Source: JAJPHU01 sp035553375
GTDB taxonomy: Bacteria; Planctomycetota; Planctomycetia; Gemmatales; Gemmataceae
Direction: 5' to 3'
Length of the DNA: 64,000 nucleotides
Assembly (NCBI GenBank): GCA_035553375.1
Contig: DATNCY010000047.1
Span: forward strand, 1-64,000
Of the stretch, positions 35,328 to 43,771 are shown piece after piece (position 1 is the stretch's first letter; every line of letters begins with the position of its first letter). Made by a program: the position numbers and the translations under genes. A model generated the notes under the pieces. It worked only from the letters and a program-made list of their open reading frames with translations. It did not search any database and was not told the origin of the DNA.

Positions 35328-36599
35328 ATGCGCATTCAACTCGATTACGGCCGAACTGGATTGGAAGTCAACCTCCCCGACGATCGCATCGTTGGTCCCC
35401 TGGCAATCCGGCCGGCTCCGCCGTTGGCCGATCCGGAACAAGCCATCGCTCACGCCATCAACCACCCCATCGGTTCGCGGCCGTTGGCCGAGATCGCTCG
35501 CGGCCGCAAAAACGCCTGCATCCTCGTTTGCGACATCACGCGGCCGGTGCCCAATCGCCTCATTCTGCCGCCAATGCTGCGCATTCTCGAAGAACAAGGT
35601 ATCGCCCGACAAGACATCCTCATTCTCGTCGCCACGGGTTTGCATCGCCCCAATGAGGGCGCGGAATTGGATGAATTGGTCGGTCCCGAAATTGCCTCGC
35701 GCTATCGCGTCGAGAACCATCATGGCAAGGTCCAGGAGGAACACGATTACCTCGGCGTCACGCCCAACGGCGTGCCGGTCTGGCTCGATTCGCGCTATCT
35801 CCGCGCCGACCTCAAGATCACGACGGGGCTGATCGAGCCGCACTTGATGGCCGGCTACAGCGGCGGTCGCAAGGTCATCTGTCCGGGTATCGCCGGATTG
35901 GAGACGGTCAAAATCTGGCACGGCCCGCGTTTTCTCGAACATCCGCGCGCCGACTGCGGCATCCTCGAAGGCAATCCCGTCCACGAAGAAAACACGCGCA
36001 TCGCGCAGATGGCCGGCTGCGATTTCATCGTCAATGTCTGTCTCGACGGCCAACGTCGAACAACCTGGGTCGGCGCCGGCGACATGATCGAGGCATGGCA
36101 AGAAGGCGTGCGCTTCGTCGAGCAGGTCGTCAAGGTGCCGGTGTCCGAACCGCTCGATGTGGTGGTCACCAGCTGCGCCGGCTATCCGCTCGACACGACA
36201 TGGTATCAGGCCGTCAAGGGATTGACCGGCGCGTTGCCGATCGTCAAACAGGGCGGCACCATCATCATGGTCGCCAGTCTGACGGAAGGGCTGGGCAGTC
36301 CCGAATTTCAGCAGGTGATGGCCGAGAATCCCGACCTAAAGCGCTTCAAGCAGCGCATTCTCGGCGAGGATTATTTCATCATGGATCAATGGCAGCTTGA
36401 GGAGTTGGCGAAAGTGGTGGATCGCTGCCGGGTGAAGGTTATCAGTCATGGCCTTGCGCCCGAGACGCTGCGCCGCTGCTATGTGGAGCCGGCCGCCACG
36501 GTCGAGCAGGCCGTCGCCGATTGTCTCGCCGAGTACGGTCCTAGCGCCCGCGTGGCGGTCATTCCCAAGGGGCCTTACGTACTGCCGTATGTGGCTTGA
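35328..36599 (+). CDS. LarA-like nickel-pincer racemase family protein
   Basis: A 423-residue protein of the LarA/DUF2088 family; LarA racemises lactate with a nickel-pincer nucleotide cofactor covalently held by a Lys. Visible family blocks: VCDITRPVPNRLILPPML, LVATGLHRPNEG (His of the active site), and TTGLIEPHLMAGYSGGRKVICPG, which holds the second His and the cofactor Lys, then a C-terminal domain with VVVTSCAGYPLDTTWYQAVK. Substrate unknown, since many paralogues act on other 2-hydroxy acids. No larB/C/E cofactor genes lie nearby; they would be needed elsewhere. Confidence 0.9.
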   Translation: MRIQLDYGRTGLEVNLPDDRIVGPLAIRPAPPLADPEQAIAHAINHPIGSRPLAEIARGRKNACILVCDITRPVPNRLILPPMLRILEEQGIARQDILILVATGLHRPNEGAELDELVGPEIASRYRVENHHGKVQEEHDYLGVTPNGVPVWLDSRYLRADLKITTGLIEPHLMAGYSGGRKVICPGIAGLETVKIWHGPRFLEHPRADCGILEGNPVHEENTRIAQMAGCDFIVNVCLDGQRRTTWVGAGDMIEAWQEGVRFVEQVVKVPVSEPLDVVVTSCAGYPLDTTWYQAVKGLTGALPIVKQGGTIIMVASLTEGLGSPEFQQVMAENPDLKRFKQRILGEDYFIMDQWQLEELAKVVDRCRVKVISHGLAPETLRRCYVEPAATVEQAVADCLAEYGPSARVAVIPKGPYVLPYVA

Positions 36600-36612
36600 T
36601 TCCGCTCGCTTG

Positions 36613-36664
36613 CCAACCCGTAGCGCCCAGCAAGGGAATGTCCCTTGCTGGCGCTGCGGGCTGG
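36613..36664. repeat. imperfect inverted repeat, CAGCGCCAGCAAGGG family
   Basis: Arms of about 24 bases with one bulge in the left arm, filling the gap between the convergent LarA-like and M48 genes; the M48 stop codon abuts it. Confidence 0.8.
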
Positions 36665-38164
36665 TTATAATCCCCCGCCGGTTAGCACGATCATCGTCAG
36701 CGCTCCGCCGAGGAGGAGAAACAGCGCCCACTTGAACAGGACAACGCGGCGCTGAAACTGTCTCTCCACACTCGGATCAATCCGCACACGCTGCAAAAAC
36801 TCGACGCGGCGAGCGATGGTCGAATGCTGCCAGGATTGCAGAAAGCCCGGCCGATCGCGACTGATACCGTTGACGAGAGCGACTTTCTCCAAGGCGCGAA
36901 TGAATGTGCCGATACCCGTCGCGCACAGTCCGCGACCGCACTGGGCCGGATCCAAATCGCCTTCATGCCCGCGACAGTCGGCGTGAGGACATGAAACGAT
37001 CCGGCAGCCGAATACGTCCGCTTGCCGCTCGCAGCGCCGCGACAGGAAACCGAACACCACGAAGATGTAGCCGAGCAGCACGACGATCAGCGGGATGTCG
37101 GCCAGGTATTGATGGTGGTCCACGTCGAACAGAGGCTTCCAGCTGTCGCGGAAGAAATAGCCGAGCCAGCCCAACACGATCACGCTGGCCGTCAGAAAGC
37201 CGAGATAGTACAGCATGTGGTGGTGACGGATGTGCCCAATCTCGTGGCCGAACACCGCTTCGATCTCTTCCGGCGTGAAGTCTTCCAGCAGTCGATCCGT
37301 GAACACCACGTAACGGACCCACGGCACGATGCCGATGACCATAGCGTTGCCCATACCGTTGCGCGTGTTCCACACGAGGATATTGCTGCAACGGAAACGC
37401 AGACGCTTCGACACGGTTTCGAGGCGCGTGCGCAACGGGCTGGCCGGCAGGGGTTTTAGACCGAGGACGAGACGCACAATCCACGGCATGGCCGCGAAAA
37501 CCAGCAGTAAGGCGACAATGCCGGTGCCGTTGATGACGCCCTGCCAATCTTGCCCAGCCTCCGGAAAAAGGCGGAGCAACTCCTTCTGAATCAGCAGGAG
37601 GAAGACGGGCAAAAACACGAGGGCGAGCCGTTGCCGCATCTGAAAGAACACGTAGGCGGCGCGCGAGCCGAACATCGGCGCGGCTCGCCGCCCCGGACGT
37701 TCCAATTCCAACCAAGGATTGGCGTTCGATTCGGCGATGAGGCGCTGGGTGGCCAAATGCGATTCGCGTTCCGCGTCATAGTACACCGCCCAGGCCAGGA
37801 GCTGAGCGATCACGAATGGCGCCAGGATGAGCAGTTCCGCACCAGGCCACTGCCACAGCTTCGCCACGGACCAGCCCCAGCCGAACACCAGTAGAGCCAG
37901 GATATACATGACAAACAGGCCGATTTGATGATGCAACCGCCCGCGCTCGTAGCGGCGCAGCAGCTGTTCACGCAGCGCCGGCTCGACGTGCAACGGCCGA
38001 CGGACGCGGCGCGAGACGAGGAAGGCATGGGCGGCCGTCAGCGCCACGGCCAGCCAGGTGATCGCCACGCACCGCAGAGGCGAATCCGTCCACGGAGGCG
38101 TCGGCCAAGTCTTCGCATCCGGCACGCACACGAGTACCAAGAACACCATCAGCAAAAACGGCAT
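36665..38164 (-). CDS. M48-family membrane metalloprotease
   Basis: A 499-residue Ste24/HtpX-like protease. About seven hydrophobic segments surround the zinc motif AVFGHEIGHIRHHH with the downstream Glu in SRRCERQADVFGC. Directly after it comes a Cys/His-rich stretch not present in the classical enzymes (SCPHADCRGH, QCGRGLC), before the helix IGTFIRALEKVALV. The insert could hold a second zinc. It is likely a membrane quality-control protease; substrate unknown. The first residues (MPFLLMVFLVLVCVPDA) are hydrophobic. Both strands look like real sequence with no frameshift. Confidence 0.9.
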   Translation of the reverse strand: MPFLLMVFLVLVCVPDAKTWPTPPWTDSPLRCVAITWLAVALTAAHAFLVSRRVRRPLHVEPALREQLLRRYERGRLHHQIGLFVMYILALLVFGWGWSVAKLWQWPGAELLILAPFVIAQLLAWAVYYDAERESHLATQRLIAESNANPWLELERPGRRAAPMFGSRAAYVFFQMRQRLALVFLPVFLLLIQKELLRLFPEAGQDWQGVINGTGIVALLLVFAAMPWIVRLVLGLKPLPASPLRTRLETVSKRLRFRCSNILVWNTRNGMGNAMVIGIVPWVRYVVFTDRLLEDFTPEEIEAVFGHEIGHIRHHHMLYYLGFLTASVIVLGWLGYFFRDSWKPLFDVDHHQYLADIPLIVVLLGYIFVVFGFLSRRCERQADVFGCRIVSCPHADCRGHEGDLDPAQCGRGLCATGIGTFIRALEKVALVNGISRDRPGFLQSWQHSTIARRVEFLQRVRIDPSVERQFQRRVVLFKWALFLLLGGALTMIVLTGGGL

Positions 38165-38255
38165 AGCGAACTCACCCTCGACCGCGAACAGGCAACAGGC
38201 GTCTCCCTTATTCTAACTTGCCCGCGCGCCAGGGCAAAGCCACCTCTTCCGCCGA

Positions 38256-38288
38256 GCCGCGACCGTAACGCGAAACGCCGGTCGCGGC
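38256..38288. repeat. short GC-rich inverted repeat
   Basis: 10-bp perfect stem (GCCGCGACCG with CGGTCGCGGC) and a 13-base loop containing CGCGAAACG, half of the core seen at 24705. It lies between the leftward sedolisin and M48 genes. Confidence 0.55.
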
Positions 38289-38341
38289 GGTGGTCGAACC
38301 CACCGTCACAACCGGCGTGCTATCACCGAAAGCCGGCTCGT

Positions 38342-40309
38342 TTATTCGCCGCCCTCGCCACTCTCGCCGCCCTCGCTGGCTGTGCCATCGAGAACCACGG
38401 GCGCCGCCATGTCGAAGAGGGGCGCTTCGTCATCGGAGGAATCCGTGTCCAACAGACTCTCCTCCCTCTCAGGCAGACTGTCGGCCAAATCGCTCGTCAG
38501 ACGATCGATCGTCGGCCCGTGTAGTCCGTGACTGCTTAGCAGCCACGAACGACCTACTCCGCTCCAACCGCTTGCTCCGAACACCGTGCCGGACTGCGCG
38601 ATGGGCGCGTCCGAGGATCCGATCAGGTTGACGCTGTTGCTTCCCAGCGCCGGCTGCGTTCCTTGCGTCGTTAGATTGATGGAGCCGAGAATATTGTTGT
38701 TCGCGCTGGGCACGCTACCACTCAGCACGGGAACGGTCGTGCTGAGCGGCGCGTTCAGGGCGGAAATGGCGGGCACGGTGGCCGAGTTGCCGCTCGCGCC
38801 GGCGGCCTCTGCCGAACTGAGCGTGATGCTGGGGCCGCTGGCATGGCTGTACAGGCCGCCGCCTTGCGTGCCTCGGGCGAACCCTCCGAAGCTACTCGAA
38901 CTGGACGAGAACCCGCCGGTCCCCGAACCCGAGATGGAAAGGCTCGTGGCGGGGGGAGTGGATTTGGCCAACAGCGGGACGAGGTTGTTGACTTTTGGAC
39001 TACCGAGTCCGGTGACCAGATCGTACCCCGCGCCGGCGGCATAGCCGTTGGTGCCGCGCGTGATGTCGTGGAAAACTTTGGCGTATTGGCCGCTGCCGTA
39101 CTGGCCGGAACTCGTCGCCAGCGTCGTATTGTACAGGGTGGTTTCCACCTGGTAGGTGCCCAGCGACGAGCCGCGCTGCTGGTCGGCCAGCGCCACGATG
39201 CCGGCCCACACCGGACTGCCGACACTGGTGCCGCCCACTTTGATCCACGGATTCGACTGCTGGAAGGAATCGTAGATGGCTACGCCCGTGTTGGGATTGG
39301 CGTCGAAGGCCACATCGGGCGTCAGGCGGGAGTCGGTGACGCCAAGTGTGTTGGTTTGGAAGGAGGGTTCGCCTTCGTAGGCGGCGTAGCCTCCCCCGCT
39401 GCCGAACCAGCCCGTTTCCCCTTTGTAGGCCGTGTTGGTGCCGCTGGTGGTCGTCTGAAGGCCGGTGCCGCCCACGGCCAGCACGTAGGGGGAAGTGGCC
39501 GGCCAGATGGGACCGAAGAAGGCGCTACTGTCGCCGGACGCGGCCACGAACGTCACGTTGTTTACGATCTTGGGCGTGGTGAAGATGTTATCGTAACTCG
39601 ATTCGTTGGTGAATTCGGAGAACCCCCAACTCATGGACACCGTATTGGCCACGCCGCCGGCATACGCGACGGCGTTGGTCAGGTCGGTCAATTGCTGGTT
39701 GTTGTCGCTATCCAGCGGCGCCTCGACGAGTACGATGTTGGCGCTCGGATCGATGGCATGCGCCCACTCCACGTCGAGAGCCGTTTCCATCGCCCAGTTG
39801 GGATCTTCTCCGAAAAGCGCGGGGGCGTTCGAGGAGGTGAGCGTAGTTCCCGCCGTCAAGCCTCCCACGGTGACGCCGGAGACTTGGCTGAGGGTGGGGC
39901 CGTTGCCGCCGAACGATTGGAGGCCGAAATGCGAGTCGAACGCCGCCACGTCGCTGAGGAGGGTGGGATCGTACGACGCATCCACGATGGCGATGGTTAC
40001 ATTCGTGTTGTTCGCCACGTTCTGGACGCCATAGGCCTGCCGGATCTGCGCGGGGGTATAGCCCGAAACCGCCGTGGTCGCCGCGCTCTGCTCCGGCGTG
40101 ACAAGCAAGGATTGCACGACGCCGGAGGGTGGTTCGACAGGGGACGGGAGCGGAACAGGCGTCACGACGCTGGCCGACAGCAACGCCCGCGTCTCCAGTT
40201 CCTCAAGTTCCAGCAGCACCCGCCGCTGGCGTTTCTCGCGGTTGGTAGTCTTGGGCGATAACAGGTTTCTCAGTTTCCAACGCAATGGAAAATGTGCGCC
40301 CTTGAACAC
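38342..40309 (-). CDS. S53 (sedolisin) family secreted protease
   Basis: A 655-residue protein with a sedolisin domain. By motif position the catalytic residues are Glu175 and Asp179 (METALDVEW), Asp260 (AASGDSS) and Ser362 (GGTSVGSPVWAG). Residues 34-45 read ELEELETRALLS, the motif found just after the N-terminus of many exported planctomycete proteins, preceded by a basic region with no classical signal peptide. The prodomain of typical sedolisins is missing, as is usual in this group. The C-terminal 200 residues are Ser/Gly-rich and low complexity (FSSSSSSFGGFARGTQGGGL), ending in an acidic, Gly-rich tail. It is probably a cell-surface or extracellular acid protease. Confidence 0.9.
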   Translation of the reverse strand: MFKGAHFPLRWKLRNLLSPKTTNREKRQRRVLLELEELETRALLSASVVTPVPLPSPVEPPSGVVQSLLVTPEQSAATTAVSGYTPAQIRQAYGVQNVANNTNVTIAIVDASYDPTLLSDVAAFDSHFGLQSFGGNGPTLSQVSGVTVGGLTAGTTLTSSNAPALFGEDPNWAMETALDVEWAHAIDPSANIVLVEAPLDSDNNQQLTDLTNAVAYAGGVANTVSMSWGFSEFTNESSYDNIFTTPKIVNNVTFVAASGDSSAFFGPIWPATSPYVLAVGGTGLQTTTSGTNTAYKGETGWFGSGGGYAAYEGEPSFQTNTLGVTDSRLTPDVAFDANPNTGVAIYDSFQQSNPWIKVGGTSVGSPVWAGIVALADQQRGSSLGTYQVETTLYNTTLATSSGQYGSGQYAKVFHDITRGTNGYAAGAGYDLVTGLGSPKVNNLVPLLAKSTPPATSLSISGSGTGGFSSSSSSFGGFARGTQGGGLYSHASGPSITLSSAEAAGASGNSATVPAISALNAPLSTTVPVLSGSVPSANNNILGSINLTTQGTQPALGSNSVNLIGSSDAPIAQSGTVFGASGWSGVGRSWLLSSHGLHGPTIDRLTSDLADSLPEREESLLDTDSSDDEAPLFDMAAPVVLDGTASEGGESGEGGE

Positions 40310-40456
40310 GGCAAATCCTCCGATGCAACACGGATAAGTGAGGGCGGCGATAAGTTGGATTCCGTCCTACTGTGGCGCTTCCGAGAATGTTTGTAAAGAG
40401 AATTATTCTCCGAAAATGAATTTTTTCCCTGGCGCGATCTTTCCGCCTCCTGTCAT

Positions 40457-41593
40457 TTATCCGCACAGCGAGGCCACAATCCGCCGCGTCTCCGCGCTGT
40501 CTCCCGTATCGAGAACGCGCTGCGCCTCCACGATTCGCTCGGACAATCGCGGCGTGAATGGCACCGCCGCGCCGCGGCGCGGTGGATCGGGAACCAACCG
40601 GGCCACGACAGCCGTACACAACTCCGCGAGTCCCTCTCCCGTGCGCGCCGATACCGGCAGCGTTCTTCGCCGGCATTCCCAGGCCGCCGGCAGATCGATC
40701 TTGTTGAGGACATAAAGGATCGTGCCAATGTCCTCATCGGGCCACACCGGCGACGCCGAAGCATCGAGTACCCACAAACAGAGATCGGCATTGGCGGCGG
40801 CGGCCCTCGCTCGCAGAATGCCCTGTTCCTCCAGCGTTTCCGCCTCTTTTCGCAGACCAGCCGTGTCCGCTAATTCGATCAGCCAGCCATCCAACGCGAT
40901 GCGCATCGTCACCACGTCGCGCGTCGTGCCCGGCGTCGCCGCCACCACGCTGCGCTGATAGCCGGCCAGCGCGTTGACCAGACTGCTCTTGCCGACGTTG
41001 GGAGCGCCGGCGACTGCCACACGCCACGGTTGCGTCAGGCGCTGTCCCACGGCCGCGAAGCGGGACAACTGCGTCAATCCCTCATGGGCCATAGCCGTAT
41101 CTCCTCGATCGAGTGCGGCCAAGATCACGTCGAACGCCCTGCCCAACGCTCCCTGTTGCTGATCCAGCAGGATACCGGCCGTGCGGACCGTTGCCGCCTG
41201 GGTCAGGGCGATGGCCGCCGCCGCGCTCAGTGAATCGCCGCTGGTCTTGCGTAGAAAATCCTCCCAGCTACCTATCTGCAATCCTCGATCGCGGAATAGA
41301 TCGAGCAGGAACAGAACCACTTCGCGACCGCCATGCCCATGCACTTCGAGCCACGGTAGCGGTTCCGCTTGCTTGACAGCAACCACAACCTCATCCGCCA
41401 TGTCATCGCCGAGCTGCCCGAGCCAGAAGCGTCCCGCCTCGGGCGTGGCAGGCAACTCGCCGCCGGAACGCAATCGGAAGAGTGTTCGTAGCGTCTCCCA
41501 GGCGCGCGGCCCATATAAACCCAGCGTGGCGAGCGCAGCCTGTCCCGGCGGGGTCAGGCAAGCGATCCATGTCGTTGTTTCGCTGACGCTCAC
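40457..41593 (-). CDS. MnmE/TrmE-like GTPase lacking the usual C-terminus
   Basis: A 378-residue GTPase of the TrmE group. G motifs: GAPNVGKSS (G1), TPGTTRDVV (G2), DTAGLRKEA (G3), NKID (G4). MnmE with MnmG modifies the wobble uridine of certain tRNAs. Two things differ from the norm: the family is about 450 residues, and it ends in FCIGK with a Cys needed for modification, whereas this one ends ASLCG. The N-terminal folate-type domain is also divergent (WIACLTPPGQAALATLGLYG). The GTG start overlaps the coaX stop as GTGA, so the two are coupled. It may be a derived MnmE or a paralogue. Confidence 0.8.
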   Translation of the reverse strand: MSVSETTTWIACLTPPGQAALATLGLYGPRAWETLRTLFRLRSGGELPATPEAGRFWLGQLGDDMADEVVVAVKQAEPLPWLEVHGHGGREVVLFLLDLFRDRGLQIGSWEDFLRKTSGDSLSAAAAIALTQAATVRTAGILLDQQQGALGRAFDVILAALDRGDTAMAHEGLTQLSRFAAVGQRLTQPWRVAVAGAPNVGKSSLVNALAGYQRSVVAATPGTTRDVVTMRIALDGWLIELADTAGLRKEAETLEEQGILRARAAAANADLCLWVLDASASPVWPDEDIGTILYVLNKIDLPAAWECRRRTLPVSARTGEGLAELCTAVVARLVPDPPRRGAAVPFTPRLSERIVEAQRVLDTGDSAETRRIVASLCG

Positions 41594-42345
41594 GGAAGCG
41601 CCTCCACACTCAGACGAATACCTTCGAGCGTCATCTCCGGCCAAAATCGTGTTTCCGGCAAGATCGATTGCAGCAGCGGACCATCGCCACCGGTGACAAA
41701 CACTTCGATAGGCGAACCACAGTGGATGCGGTATTCGCGGAGAATCGCTTCGACGCCGCCTGCCACCGCCCAGAAGATGCCGGCTTCGATAGCAGGAATC
41801 GTCGCCGTTCCCGGTAGGGGCGGGGTTGCCCCGCCCTTGCCCGGCGGTTCGACCAGCGGCAAAAGGGCTGTGTAATCGTGCAACGCCTTCGCCATCAAAC
41901 GCAGCCCAGGCAGGATGGCTCCGCCGGTGAAGGCTCCCGTTTCATCGAGAAGATCCACCGTCACTGCCGATCCTGCATCAATGACGACAGCCGGCACGCC
42001 TGCCGGTCGCCGGCTGTTGGCTGCCACCGCGTCGAGAAGGCGGTCGATGCCGGCGTGGTCCGGTTTGTCCACCAGCACACGCAGCGGCAGCGACGAAGCG
42101 CCTGTTAGGACGTGAACGGTATCGCCGCGCAGCCGCGCGTAACTTTCAAAGGCGTGTCGCCGTTGGGGATGGACGCCCGCGATCACCCACACCAACGGCG
42201 AAGGCAATTGCCACTGATGGGCCTGTCCGCGCCAGGCGTTGAGGCCATCGGGTGAGAGACTGCACGTTTCGCTCACTCGGCCATCCGCGCAGCGGCCCCA
42301 CTTGATGGCCGTGTTACCCACATCGACGACGACGCCGGGGGTCAT
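41590..42345 (-). CDS. coaX: type III pantothenate kinase
   Basis: A 251-residue kinase that phosphorylates pantothenate in the first step of coenzyme A synthesis. Motifs: VVVDVGNTAIKWG (phosphate loop), DHAGIDRLLDAVAANS, VVIDAGSAVTVD, and GGAILPGLRLMAKAL. A Gly/Pro-rich insert (PGKGGATPPLPG) follows the active-site loop. The start codon overlaps the obg stop as ATGA and its stop overlaps the next start as GTGA, so obg, coaX and the mnmE-like gene form one translationally coupled operon. Confidence 0.92.
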   Translation of the reverse strand: MTPGVVVDVGNTAIKWGRCADGRVSETCSLSPDGLNAWRGQAHQWQLPSPLVWVIAGVHPQRRHAFESYARLRGDTVHVLTGASSLPLRVLVDKPDHAGIDRLLDAVAANSRRPAGVPAVVIDAGSAVTVDLLDETGAFTGGAILPGLRLMAKALHDYTALLPLVEPPGKGGATPPLPGTATIPAIEAGIFWAVAGGVEAILREYRIHCGSPIEVFVTGGDGPLLQSILPETRFWPEMTLEGIRLSVEALP

Positions 42346-43349
42346 GACGTCACCTCGGCTCGCGTCAGATGCAATTGCTCAACCACCGTGCGCACCAAAT
42401 CCGCCAAGCCCTGCCCCGTCACCGCCGACAGCGCCAGCACCGGCCGGCCCAACTCTTCTTCCAGTCGCTGTCGTACGTCCTCGCTGCCGGTCAGTTCCGC
42501 CTTGCTCAAGGCCACAATCTCCGGCTTGTCCGCCAGCGCATGGCCGTGCAACTCCAATTCGCGGCGAATCGTCCGATAGTTTTTGATCGGATCGCTGCCG
42601 TCCGCCGGCATCGGCTCGACCAGATGCACGATGACGCGCGTCCGCTCGACGTGCCGTAAAAACTCGTGCCCCAGCCCGATGCCGCTATGCGCTCCCTCGA
42701 TCAATCCCGGCAGGTCGGCCAGTACGAAGGCGCGTTCGCCGCCGATGGTCACCAAGCCAAGGTTGGGATGCTTGGTCGTGAACGGATAAGCGGCAATCTC
42801 CGGATGCGCCTGTGAGAGCCGACTCAATAGCGTGGATTTGCCGGCATTGGGTAGCCCTACCAAGCCCGCGTCGGCGATGACTTTTAGTTCCAGCACGATC
42901 CAGCGTTCCTCGCCCTCCGTGCCCGGCTGCGTCTCGCGCGGCGCCCGGTTGGTCGAAGTGGTGAAGGCTCGGTTGCCGCGTCCGCCGCGTCCGCCGCGGC
43001 CCACCGTCACCTGTTCGCCCGGTTCCTTGAGATCGCGCAGCAGATTGCCGCGATCGCGGTCGTAAACCAGCGTGCCAGGCGGCACCGGGATGACGAGTTC
43101 GGAGGCACGCCGACCGTGGCAGTTGTCCGAGCCGCCGCGTCCGCCGGCATCGGCGCGCCAGTGCTTGCGATTGACGATCTCGGCCAGGCTATCGGTGCCG
43201 GCCACGGCGCGGACGATCACATCGCCGCCGTCGCCGCCGTCGCCGCCGTCCGGGCCGCCTTTGGGTACATACTTCTCGCGCCGGAAGCTACAGCATCCCG
43301 CGCCGCCATCACCGCCTTTGACGAACAACGATACACGATCGACAAACAT
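42342..43349 (-). CDS. obgE: GTPase Obg/CgtA
   Basis: A 335-residue essential ribosome-assembly GTPase. The Gly-rich Obg fold occupies residues 1-155 (FVKGGDGGAGCCSFRREKYV, GGDGGDGGDVIV, VGRGGRGGRGNRAFTTSTN). The G domain follows with GLPNAGKST, ADLPGLIEGAHSGIGLG and LSKAEL (a variant G4). Length is near the family norm without the variable C-terminal extension. It is the first gene of the three-gene operon. Confidence 0.95.
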   Translation of the reverse strand: MFVDRVSLFVKGGDGGAGCCSFRREKYVPKGGPDGGDGGDGGDVIVRAVAGTDSLAEIVNRKHWRADAGGRGGSDNCHGRRASELVIPVPPGTLVYDRDRGNLLRDLKEPGEQVTVGRGGRGGRGNRAFTTSTNRAPRETQPGTEGEERWIVLELKVIADAGLVGLPNAGKSTLLSRLSQAHPEIAAYPFTTKHPNLGLVTIGGERAFVLADLPGLIEGAHSGIGLGHEFLRHVERTRVIVHLVEPMPADGSDPIKNYRTIRRELELHGHALADKPEIVALSKAELTGSEDVRQRLEEELGRPVLALSAVTGQGLADLVRTVVEQLHLTRAEVTS

Positions 43350-43460
43350 GGTAATCCGCTGGAAAATTGGCTGTCTGCACTCGACACGTTTCCTCTATGA
43401 TACACACGACCGGACGAAACAGCGCGGCGTTCCTCTTGTGTTTTGCAAGGAGTATCCTCC

Positions 43461-43603
43461 ATGCCGTTGCTCGATCACTTCCATCCACCGTTGAGCGATG
43501 GACGCTGCCGCTGTTGCCGCTGGCGCTCAACGCCGAGTTGAGGATGCCCGTTGATCTCGAAGCGACCTACATGGATGCCTGGCAGCGCCGTCGCCTGACT
43601 TGA
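43461..43603 (+). pseudogene. remnant of a planctomycete MPLLDHFHPPLS-family gene
   Basis: A good ribosome site (AAGGAG) and ATG at 43461 start MPLLDHFHPPLSDG, the signature opening of a large family in Gemmata-type genomes (often annotated DUF4058; from memory). In another frame, 43500-43603 encodes TLPLLPLALNAELRMPVDLE and then ATYMDAWQRRRLT, which looks like that family's C-terminus. The roughly 200 residues in between are missing and the frame shifts at the join, so an internal deletion has destroyed the gene. The intact 78-residue frame covering the tail is not a separate gene. Confidence 0.6.
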
Positions 43604-43771
43604 ATCACCGTTTGTTGGATCCTTTTGGGTAAGGGGCAATTCAGAAATGGAATACAATCTCGTCTCCCTCATAATTGATTCAAGTCGCCCATTCCGCGCG
43701 TCCGATGCAAACCATACGGGTAGGGAGCGGCGAATCTCGCTCCGGGAGCGCAGAAGAGAGAGGCGGGTCTC

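Noticed and set aside
38278..38320. tRNA-like TTCGA arm on the minus strand
   Set aside because: Only a GC-rich stem with a GTTCGAC loop; no acceptor, D or anticodon arm can be found.
43367..43603. Separate 78-residue protein
   Set aside because: Only its last 33 residues look coding and they fit the tail of the deleted family gene.
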